Origin: a virus
Direction: 5' to 3' (one strand)
Virus record (IMG/VR): IMGVR_UViG_3300037891_001110
Location: 1 to 38,802 of that record
Length of the DNA: 38,802 bases
Part shown: one piece after another, positions 15,514-23,300 of the stretch
How the letters are laid out: each line of letters opens with the position of its first letter
How positions within the stretch are numbered: the first letter of the stretch is position 1
Made by a program: the position numbers and the translations under genes
Notes under the pieces: model-generated
Database searches by the model: none
What the model saw: the letters and a program-made list of their open reading frames with translations, nothing else
What the model was told of the DNA's origin: nothing

Positions 15514-15528
15514 ACTGTATATATACAC
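15514..15528 (+). promoter_or_regulatory. Weaker relative of the intergenic GTGTAT motif
   Basis: ACTGTATATATACAC lies 5 bases after a stop codon in the 43-base gap before the putative abundant virion gene. It differs from the other copies at the first G. The T/A core could act as a -10-like element. Confidence 0.3.
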
Positions 15529-15551
15529 ACAAACTTTAAGGGAGAAATAGA

Positions 15552-16133
15552 ATGCCTACAGTACAATCAAACGGTTCTAGTGCAGTTACAGCAACTAGCA
15601 CCGTAAATAACGCAGGGACTGCATTGAATGCAGGAACATCTGCTTCTTCAGTCGATAATTTAGCATTAGGTAAAAGTTTTACAGGTGGAGTATTTGCATC
15701 TACACCAGTTGATGATGCTGATGCAGACAAAGCTCTATCAGGTGGAACATTTGCTTTTGATGGTGGAAGAGGAGCTATCCAAAGAGTCACAGAAACTCTT
15801 GCTGGTGTTAGCAAGCCTTTCCTAGTCAATGCAGCAGGTGATACCAAACATGCTAGAAGTATTGCCCGTCAAGAACAAGTAAGCACAGTCAGAGTAACTA
15901 CTGCTATCCGTGCTGGTCATTTCAATCCTTTTGGAGTTGCCGACCAGAGAAGTAATTTTAGTACTGCTCCAACTGCTGCTGTAGATCAGTTCTTTAGTGT
16001 CTCTGCTGATGCTCTACAGGCTGGTTCCTCAGATACTGCTGCAACACCAACAAGAAGTGCTCCCGGTGAGTTCAGCTTCATGTATGGTAATCCAGTACCA
16101 GATTCTAAAGATTACTCAGCTAAGAATACCTAA
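15552..16133 (+). CDS. Putative abundant virion protein
   Basis: The 193-residue product is rich in Ala, Ser, Thr and Gly and poor in Lys, with a compact basic centre (KHARSIARQEQVSTVRVTTAIRAG). The composition differs from its neighbours and resembles capsid decoration or other structural proteins. The gene has a strong ribosome site (AAGGGAG) and is set apart by its own upstream gap. It is followed at once by the only clear intrinsic terminator in the window. All this points to high, separate expression. No family is recognised, and the exact virion part is unknown. Confidence 0.6.
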   Translation: MPTVQSNGSSAVTATSTVNNAGTALNAGTSASSVDNLALGKSFTGGVFASTPVDDADADKALSGGTFAFDGGRGAIQRVTETLAGVSKPFLVNAAGDTKHARSIARQEQVSTVRVTTAIRAGHFNPFGVADQRSNFSTAPTAAVDQFFSVSADALQAGSSDTAATPTRSAPGEFSFMYGNPVPDSKDYSAKNT

Positions 16134-16138
16134 TATTT

Positions 16139-16150
16139 AGTGTATTAACT
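16139..16150 (+). promoter_or_regulatory. Copy of the recurrent intergenic GTGTAT motif
   Basis: AGTGTATTAACT lies 5 bases after the stop of the putative virion gene and 10 bases before a terminator hairpin. A promoter here would be stopped almost at once. This copy therefore argues either for an RNA-level role or for an attenuated start. Confidence 0.35.
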
Positions 16151-16160
16151 ATTTAGAGAG

Positions 16161-16192
16161 GCCAGGGATGTGAAGGCATCTCTGGCTTTTTT
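16161..16192 (+). terminator. Rho-independent terminator
   Basis: A 10-base-pair stem (gccagggatg with catctctggc, one G-T pair) with a six-base loop is followed by six T residues. It lies 27 bases after the 15552-16133 gene and 24 bases before the next start. It insulates the putative abundant virion gene from the following membrane-protein block. Confidence 0.9.
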
Positions 16193-16216
16193 CATACAAT
16201 TACTTTGGAGCAAAAC

Positions 16217-16540
16217 ATGGCAGATCCGAATTCTTTAGGTCATTTTTTTGAGAACTTTACTGTATCTATGGTTAGTGTTATTGTAGCACTCATAGGTTTC
16301 TGGACTACGTTTGTAAAAAATTTAGTTAGTCGCAAAGAAGTACAAGAAATGATTCAAAATCAAAGTCAATATGGTAGAGATAGGGAATTCATTATGGACA
16401 GACTAAAAGATCATAAAGAAGATAGTGCTACATTATTTAGAGCACTTAGTAAAAATACGGAAGTAATGAGTGAACTCAAAGTACAGATAGCCTTACTTAG
16501 TAAAACTTTAGAAGCTTTAGAACATAGAATAGAAAGGTAG
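16217..16540 (+). CDS. Membrane-anchored coiled-coil protein, holin/spanin-like in layout
   Basis: The start is ATG 16217, with TTTGGAG eight bases upstream; a TTG at 16205 is rejected. The 107-residue product has one membrane segment at about residues 14-35 (SMVSVIVALIGFWTTFV). A long charged helix follows with heptad-like leucines (LFRALSKNTEVMSELKVQIALLSKTL). The layout fits a phage lysis-related or tail-associated membrane protein. Nothing in the sequence proves a lysis role, and no endolysin is recognised beside it. Confidence 0.65.
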   Translation: MADPNSLGHFFENFTVSMVSVIVALIGFWTTFVKNLVSRKEVQEMIQNQSQYGRDREFIMDRLKDHKEDSATLFRALSKNTEVMSELKVQIALLSKTLEALEHRIER

Positions 16541-16545
16541 TCACA

Positions 16546-16749
16546 ATGGCTAACGATATAGAGAGAATAGATACCGGTGCTGTTATAAAAAACGGAACCG
16601 TAGTTTTAGGTGGTTTGCCAACAGGTCCACAGGCAAATATGAAAAACGGTGATAATGTTACTAATAAACCAGTAATTGCTGACATAGAAGATAAGTATGA
16701 CACTAGATTTGATGATCCTAGATACTATACAGGTGACGCTACTTCATAA
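16546..16749 (+). CDS. Small acidic protein, unknown function
   Basis: This 67-residue soluble protein is rich in Gly, Asn and Asp (TGAVIKNGTVVLGGLPTGPQ at its centre) and has no membrane segment. It lies 5 bases after a membrane protein gene with a weak AGG ribosome site. No family is recognised. The composition suggests a small beta structure or a flexible virion component. Confidence 0.6.
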   Translation: MANDIERIDTGAVIKNGTVVLGGLPTGPQANMKNGDNVTNKPVIADIEDKYDTRFDDPRYYTGDATS

Positions 16750-16761
16750 GGTTTATAAGAC

Positions 16762-17220
16762 ATGAAAATTAAAGGATATCAAACTAGTGAGTTTTGGTTT
16801 ACATTAGTAAGCTTTATTATTAGTGGATTATTTTTAGGTGGTGTTATTTTAGAAGCAGACACTAAAGATGATTTAATAAGTGTGTCAACTCATGTAGTTG
16901 AAAGTATAATTCTAATAGGAGGACAATTTGCTCTCTTCGGTAGACATATGGCTAGAAGAAAAAAAGAGAAACAAGAGGATCAACGTGTCAGTAAAGAATT
17001 AGAAGATTATGTCGGGGTTGACAGGATTTATAATAAAATTAGTATAAATACAGCTAATATTGGAGAACTTATTCAACTGCCACATGTAGGTCCTGTAACA
17101 GCACAAAGGATAGTAGATTACAGGAAAGCAAATCTTTTTGAAGATCTAGGTCAATTAAAAAGCATAAATGGCGTCGGTGAATCAAGTTATCAAGATATTG
17201 AACCATACATTGAACTATGA
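16762..17220 (+). CDS. Membrane protein with C-terminal helix-hairpin-helix (ComEA type)
   Basis: The 152-residue protein has two N-terminal membrane segments (about 12-30, LVSFIISGLFLGGVIL, and 45-62, VESIILIGGQFALFG). A basic linker follows (MARRKKEKQE). A clear HhH module ends the protein from about residue 92: ISINTANIGELIQLPHVG, then AQRIVDYRK and LKSINGVGESSYQDI. In ComEA and its relatives this module binds DNA non-specifically. Joining it to a two-helix, holin-like N-terminus is unusual. DNA binding at the membrane is inferred; a host counterpart of DNA uptake is not implied. Confidence 0.8.
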   Translation: MKIKGYQTSEFWFTLVSFIISGLFLGGVILEADTKDDLISVSTHVVESIILIGGQFALFGRHMARRKKEKQEDQRVSKELEDYVGVDRIYNKISINTANIGELIQLPHVGPVTAQRIVDYRKANLFEDLGQLKSINGVGESSYQDIEPYIEL

Positions 17221-17229
17221 GGTATAATT

Positions 17230-17688
17230 ATGAGCGATGAAACTACTAAAGAATTAATTCGTAAAGAAGTAGAAAATTTAATTGTAGAAACTAAAAAAGC
17301 AGTGGCTGATGTTAAGAAATTTGCTGTTAGTGAAGTCTGGAAGATTTTACAACTATTGACTGCTGTTGTTATTCAGTTAATTGAGAATTTTGCTACAGAA
17401 CTTAGTGGTCCAGATAAGAAAAAGCTAGCACTAGAATTAATTAGTGGATTTTATGATAAGGTTTTTGTATATGTAGATCTACCTTGGGTCCCCTCTGTAT
17501 TAGAACCCATCATTCATAGTCATGTTAAGAGCTTCTTAATGTTGCTTGTAGGCTCAGGTATCGACGCTATGGTTGCAACATTTAGGCAGGTTGGTGTTTT
17601 TAAGCCTAAAGAACCTGTGAGTGTACAGCAAAGTAGTAGCGTAGTCCAAGACTTTATTAATAATCTTAAATCAATCACGGGGAAATAA
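17230..17688 (+). CDS. Hypothetical amphipathic helical protein
   Basis: The 152-residue product starts with a charged helix (ELIRKEVENLIVETKKA). Moderately hydrophobic helices follow, around residues 38-55 (ILQLLTAVVIQLIENFA) and 94-112 (SFLMLLVGSGIDAMVA). The conserved-looking middle has the pattern FYDKVFVYVDLPWVPSVLEP. It could be peripheral to or embedded in the membrane. It belongs to the run of small membrane-type genes after the terminator, with gaps of 9 and 3 bases. No function is recognised. Confidence 0.6.
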   Translation: MSDETTKELIRKEVENLIVETKKAVADVKKFAVSEVWKILQLLTAVVIQLIENFATELSGPDKKKLALELISGFYDKVFVYVDLPWVPSVLEPIIHSHVKSFLMLLVGSGIDAMVATFRQVGVFKPKEPVSVQQSSSVVQDFINNLKSITGK

Positions 17689-17691
17689 ATA

Positions 17692-18072
17692 ATGAATTTA
17701 ACACAGAGTTTTGAAGAGTTTAGTACTGGTTTAGCGCCAATGGATTTGGCTTTATATGCTGGTATAGGTATAATCATATGGGTGTTGTTTAAGGATAAGC
17801 TTAGTCCAGTACAAAAAATTATCAAAGATGTAATTGATAGAGTTAAAAAGAACGCACCATCAGTACCAGAACTACCAAACTTTGTTAGGGAAAAGGTAGA
17901 GTCCGAAGATAATAGCAAGCTATTTTTTGATCTTGTAGTTTCTTGGAAACAAACTAGAGATTTAGCTGAAAAAAGTGGTTGTTCAAAAGCTATAGAAGTA
18001 GCCGATCAAATGTTCCCATATTTAAGTCCTATGGTTTGTAAACCAGAAGAGGAGTCTGAAGATGCAGAATAA
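17692..18072 (+). CDS. Single-pass membrane protein, unknown function
   Basis: The 126-residue product has one membrane segment (about residues 17-34, MDLALYAGIGIIIWVLF) after a short N-terminus. A cytoplasmic helical domain follows with a proline linker (KKNAPSVPELPNF) and an acidic tail (PEEESEDAE). It overlaps the next gene by 11 bases. The topology matches its neighbours, suggesting a membrane-associated complex, but no family is recognised. Confidence 0.6.
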   Translation: MNLTQSFEEFSTGLAPMDLALYAGIGIIIWVLFKDKLSPVQKIIKDVIDRVKKNAPSVPELPNFVREKVESEDNSKLFFDLVVSWKQTRDLAEKSGCSKAIEVADQMFPYLSPMVCKPEEESEDAE

Positions 18073-18565
18073 GCTTTTATTGTCTGTAGGTGCTGTTTTA
18101 GTTGTTCTCGGTATTTTTAAACCCGACTTAGGTAGTATCAGACTACCTGTTAACAATGAACCTGTTTGTTGTGTCGAAAGTTATGTTACGGATGCTCCAG
18201 CGGATACAGAACTATTAGATAAAGCCAGAGCTGTTACGGAGATTGTTAAGGCATCAGATGATTCAACTCGTAAGAGTGACTGCTTAAAATTATCTGCTTT
18301 GTATGCAGACATGGCAACTCTTATAGAATTAGATGATGATAAAATTATTGTTGATACATCTTCTATTAAAGAAGCCAACAGTATAGCAGGTAAAATGTTA
18401 AAATTAAATATTAAAGACAAGTATCCTAATTTAGCAGAAGCGGCTCAAGATTTAGTGACTACTGGTATCGGAGATGATGATATTTTACTTACTGAAGAGT
18501 TAAGAGAAAAATCAGCAGAATCTTTCAGAGCCTTATCATGGGCTTTCTATCAAGGAAGTAAATAA
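18062..18565 (+). CDS. Exported or membrane-anchored protein, unknown function
   Basis: The 167-residue product begins with a hydrophobic stretch (LLLSVGAVLVVLGIF, residues 5-19) that is either a signal anchor or an uncleaved signal. A segment with adjacent cysteines (PVCCVESY) follows, then a helical acidic domain. The neighbouring membrane genes suggest it faces the periplasm or outside. It overlaps the preceding gene by 11 bases and shares one base with the following papain-fold gene. Function not recognised. Confidence 0.6.
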   Translation: MQNKLLLSVGAVLVVLGIFKPDLGSIRLPVNNEPVCCVESYVTDAPADTELLDKARAVTEIVKASDDSTRKSDCLKLSALYADMATLIELDDDKIIVDTSSIKEANSIAGKMLKLNIKDKYPNLAEAAQDLVTTGIGDDDILLTEELREKSAESFRALSWAFYQGSK

Positions 18566-19491
18566 TGCCAAGACTAACACCTGCTCAATTATATAATGAA
18601 TATAGAAAAGGCTTTAGCGGATGTCTTTGGGAACAACATGTATACGATGAATTAATGGAAACATCTAAGTATGCGTATTTTAAAGACGGTGCAAAAAAGA
18701 TTAAGAATAGCGGCAAAGGTCAGTTGTCAACTCCTTTTATGTCTGTACTAAAGTTTGATAAGAACGCATATATTGAACGGCAAACTACAGGAGATTGTGT
18801 CAGTCATGCTACTCGAAACGGATGTGATCTGACAAGAGCAGTAGAAATTGATGTTGAGGGAGATAAAGAAAGCTGGATAGCAAGAGGTGCGACAGAAGCT
18901 ATTTATGGTGCTAGAGGTCATGGTGGACAAGGTATGAGTTGCAGTCGAGCAGCCAAATTCGTTAGCCAAGTTGGTGGCGTTCTCGTTAGAAAGAACTATC
19001 CCGGCGTTGGAGACTTTAGTAAGTATAACGGAAATATGGGTGCTAGATGGGGAAGCAGAGGATTACCAGACAAAGTAATAGATAAAGCCGATGAACATCA
19101 AATAAAAACAGTTTCTTTAGTTAAAACTGTAGAAGAAGCTAGAGACGCACTTGCTAATGGATATGGTTTAAGTGTCTGTAGTAGCTATGGATTTTCTAGT
19201 AAAAGAGATAGTAAGGGATTTGCAAGAAAATCTGGAGGATGGAATCACGCAATGGCTTGGACAGCTTGTGATGACACAGGTAAAGAACCTGCTTTTCTCG
19301 TACAAAATAGTTGGGGTAAATTTAATAGTGGAGGACATCCAGAATGGGGTCCAATTCCAGACGGTTCTTTTTTGATCCATGCAGATGTAGCTGCTGGTAT
19401 GTTAAGACAAAATGGAGCATATGCTTTTAGCGATTTTAACGGGTTTCCACCACAAAAACTACCCGATTATGGTTTTGTAGATTATTTATAA
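18565..19491 (+). CDS. Papain-fold (C1-like) cysteine peptidase
   Basis: The 308-residue protein holds the ordered papain active-site pattern. RQTTGDCVSHATRNG gives Gln73 (oxyanion) and Cys78 (nucleophile). GGWNHAMAWTACDD gives His228. VQNSWGKFNSGGHPEWG gives Asn248 in the family motif QNSWG. There is no signal peptide and no classic inhibitory propeptide, though about 65 residues precede the active site. The gene lies directly before two fibre-like genes, and a second papain-fold gene with lost active-site residues lies at 28531. A virion-associated peptidase, or an adhesin-processing enzyme, is inferred. Confidence 0.85.
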   Translation: MPRLTPAQLYNEYRKGFSGCLWEQHVYDELMETSKYAYFKDGAKKIKNSGKGQLSTPFMSVLKFDKNAYIERQTTGDCVSHATRNGCDLTRAVEIDVEGDKESWIARGATEAIYGARGHGGQGMSCSRAAKFVSQVGGVLVRKNYPGVGDFSKYNGNMGARWGSRGLPDKVIDKADEHQIKTVSLVKTVEEARDALANGYGLSVCSSYGFSSKRDSKGFARKSGGWNHAMAWTACDDTGKEPAFLVQNSWGKFNSGGHPEWGPIPDGSFLIHADVAAGMLRQNGAYAFSDFNGFPPQKLPDYGFVDYL

Positions 19492-19497
19492 TTCGCA

Positions 19498-19509
19498 GGT
19501 GTATTAAAA
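19498..19509 (+). promoter_or_regulatory. Copy of the recurrent intergenic GTGTAT motif
   Basis: GGTGTATTAAAA lies 6 bases after the papain-fold gene stop in a 57-base gap leading to the fibre genes. AAAGGA before ATG 19549 is the ribosome site. Confidence 0.4.
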
Positions 19510-19548
19510 CAACATAAACTCTCTAATGTATTCTATGAAAGGATCATC

Positions 19549-20343
19549 ATGGCAGATCGTAAAATATCGGAATTAGCTGAAGCCGCAAGTGTTGCCAGTG
19601 GGGATGTAATGATAGTAGTTACAGGTGTAGGTGTAGGTGGCTCTACATTAACAACCAAACAGATTCCTTTATCTGGATTAACTAATCATATCGTTAACAT
19701 AGAAGAATTAGTCACACCTAATACGGGTATTTTTCTAGTATCAACACCGTCAGCTACTAATAAAAATAAAATAGAAATTAATACAACTGGTTTAGCCTAT
19801 ACTGATCACACTCATGTAGCAGCAAATATTACTGATTTCGGTAGTGCAGTAAGCGGTTTAGTAGAACAAAATGTTAAATTTCAGTCTGCTGACTTAGTAG
19901 CAGTTGGTAAAACGACTGTAGAAAGTACAGACTTAGTTATTCCTTTATCTGCAAATTGTAAATATCTGTGTGAACTAGGAACAATCATTGTAAATAATGA
20001 AACCAATACAACAATTTCTGGATTTGTAGAAATCACAGGAACTACTAGAGTTAATAATCCTACTCAAATGTATGGCACTTGGAATTCTCTAGGAACAAAT
20101 GCTAGTTCACAAGGGGTGGTTACTAATACTATTAATCCTATTAGTAGATCTGGTGCTTTAACAGACAGTTTAAATTCAACACTTAATAATCAAGCTGTCA
20201 CCTTAGTAAATACTTTTATGATCGAAACAACTAATAATGAATCAGATACTGCCACCTTTATGTTTGCTCATGATAGTATAGACGCAGCAACGAATGCGGT
20301 ATTGAAGAAAGGTAGCTGGTTCAAAGCTGAAAAAGTTATTTAA
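19549..20343 (+). CDS. Short tail-fibre-like protein
   Basis: The 264-residue product opens with a motif common at the N-terminus of tail appendage proteins (KISELAEAASVASGDVMIVV ... TKQIPLSGL). The following giant protein shares this motif (KITQLSLSPYALDKDLIVVV). It is rich in Thr, Asn and Val and is probably beta-structured. A YTDHTHVAANITDFGSAV segment near residue 85, typical of phage fibre and collar proteins, lies in the middle. The C-terminal half may form a trimeric head. It probably forms part of the same host-binding structure as the giant fibre, starting 10 bases upstream of it. Confidence 0.75.
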   Translation: MADRKISELAEAASVASGDVMIVVTGVGVGGSTLTTKQIPLSGLTNHIVNIEELVTPNTGIFLVSTPSATNKNKIEINTTGLAYTDHTHVAANITDFGSAVSGLVEQNVKFQSADLVAVGKTTVESTDLVIPLSANCKYLCELGTIIVNNETNTTISGFVEITGTTRVNNPTQMYGTWNSLGTNASSQGVVTNTINPISRSGALTDSLNSTLNNQAVTLVNTFMIETTNNESDTATFMFAHDSIDAATNAVLKKGSWFKAEKVI

Positions 20344-20353
20344 AGGATAAACT

Positions 20354-23300
20354 ATGGCTGATAGTAAAATAACGCAACTGTCGCTATCGCCATATGCGTT
20401 AGACAAAGACCTTATAGTTGTAGTAACAGGACACCTTGAAGAAGGTGCTTTTCCTCGCAACACTAAAATGCCACTTTCTTATATTAGAAGATATGTTGTA
20501 AGACTTAATCTTTTAACTAATCCACAGTCAGGCATTAGTACTTTTTATAATAGTGGATTAAATATATTAACTATTAATCATACTCCGATTACTGGTAACT
20601 TAATGAGGTATGATTATGCTGATACTCATCCTCACGACCAAACTATTAGTACTACGGGCTTAAACTCTATTCAAGGTAATAATATAGAGGTAGAATTTAG
20701 CAAACTCTCTCCCGCTGCTACAAGCATGCACGAAAGAAATGGTTCGTGGTCAGAGGGTTTTAATAAAGAAGCAAATTTAGAAGACCCCTACTATTCTGGA
20801 ATCATATCTGTAACAGGTGTTAATGCTGTTACAGAAAATAATATTATCAAAGATTATGAAAGTGTATGGCCATATAGTGGTCATTACTATAATAGTGGAC
20901 TAAACACTATTGGGGGCAATAGTATTGATATTGCTTTTCTTGAAACAGACGATGCTGCTAATGCTATGTCTACAAGAGGTGGTGGGTGGCACGATGGTTT
21001 TGCTAAAAATAATTTAGAAGGCAGATACTGGAGTGGCATAATATCTTTAACAGGCTTGAATGCTTACAGTGGTGCTCCTTATGGAAATCTCATGAGGGTA
21101 GATATTGATGTCGATCAATGGCCTTATAGTGGAGTGTTATCTACTACAGGACTTAATTCTATTGGAGGTAATTTAGTTGATATACAGTTTGAATCTACTA
21201 GCGAAGCTGCTTCTTGGATGCATAGTAAAAATGGAGGTTGGCATCATACTTTTAATAAGAACAATAACTTAGGCAACAAATACCATTCTGGTATTATTTC
21301 AATTACTGGTTTAAATGCGTATAGCGGGGCTCCCTATGGAAACTTAATGAGAGTAGACTTCGACGTAGACCAATGGCCGTACAGTGGAGTCATTTCACAG
21401 ACAGGTCTTAATGCTATTGTCGGTAATAATATGGACATAGTGTTCAAAGCTACTAGCGAAGCTGCTGTAGGTATGCATGCTAGAGATGGTGGATGGCATG
21501 ATGAGTTTAGTAAAACTAGTAATCTAGGCAATAAATATCATTCAGGTATAATATCTACTACAGGATTGAATGCTTACAGTGGTGCTCCTTACGGCAATCT
21601 AATGAGAGTAGATTTTGATGTAGATGAGTGGCCTTATAGCGGAGTAATTTCGCAGACAGGCTTGAATTCTATCATGGGAAATAATATAGATATACAATTT
21701 CAAGCAACCAGCGAAGCTGCACAATGGATGAACAGCAAAGATGGTGGTTGGCATGATAACTTTAGTAAAACAAACAACTTAGGTAATAAATATCACTCGG
21801 GCATTATCTCGATGACAGGTCTTAATGCCTATAGTGGTGCTCCCTATGGGAACTTAATGAGGGTTGATTTTGATGTTGATCAGTGGCCATACAGCGGAGT
21901 AATTTCGCAGACAGGTATTAATGCTATTGTTGGTAATAATATGGACATAGTTTTTCAATCCACCAGCGAAGCTGCTGTAGGTATGCATGACAGAGATGGC
22001 GGGTGGCATGATGATTTCAGTAAAACTAATAATCTAGGAAATAAGTATCATTCAGGCATTATTTCGATGACAGGTCTTAATGCTTATAGCGGAGCGCCTT
22101 ATGGTAATTTAATGCGAGTGGACTTTGATGTAGATCAGTGGCCTTACAGTGGAGTCATTTCGCAGACAGGCTTAAACTCCATTATGGGGAACAATATAGA
22201 TATACAATTCCAATCAACCAGCGAAGCTGCTCAAGGTATGCATGCCAGAGATGGAGGTTGGCATGATGGATTTAGTAAAACAAACAACTTAGGTAATAAA
22301 TATCATTCGGGTATTATTTCCATAACAGGTCTTAATGCTTACAGTGGAGCACCTTATGGAAACTTAATGAGGGTTGACTTTGATGTTGACCAATGGCCAT
22401 ACAGTGGAGTAATTTCTCAAACGGGTTTAAACTCTATAGTTGGTAATAATATGGATATTGTTTTTCAGGCTACAAGCGAAGCTGCTGTAGGTATGGACGA
22501 CAGAAGAGGTGCATGGGATAGAAAATTTACCACAAATCATTTAGGTAATAAATATCACTCAGGTATTGTATCTACTACTGGTTTAAATGTATATGGTGGA
22601 CATCCGTATGGTAACTTAATGAGAGTAGATTTTGATGTTGATCAATGGCCGTATAGTGGTGTCATTTCGCAGACAGGACTTAACGTTATTCAGGGTAACC
22701 TAATAGATGTAAGATTTAAATCCAATTCCCTAGCTGCTCAAGGAATGCATAGCAGAAATGGTAATTGGTTGGAAGGTTTTAATAAAAGTACTCACTTAGG
22801 CGAAAGATACCATTCTGGTATTATCTCTGTTACTGGTTTAAATGCATATAGTGGAGCACCTTACGGAAATCTTATAAGAGTGGACTTTGACGTTAATCAG
22901 TGGCCTTACAGTGGTGTTATATCACAGACAGGTCTTAATGTTATTCGTGGTAATAATATAGATATTCAAGTTCAATCAACCAGCGAAGCTGCTACAGCTA
23001 TGCATAGTAGAAATGCTAGTTGGTTAAATACATTTAATAAAAATAATCATTTAGGTAATAAATATCATTCTGGTATTATCTCTATTACAGGTGTCAACGC
23101 ACGAACTGAAAATTTGTTAGTTAAAGAATATGAAGATGTATGGCCATATACAGGAGTATATTATAATACTGGGTTAAATGCTACGGCTGGTAATCATGTA
23201 GAGATTCAATTCTCTACCGATACTGATGCTGATTTTCATTATAAAAAACCCAATGGTACTAGCAGGATGGGAGGTAAATATCAAAGTGGTATTATCTCTG

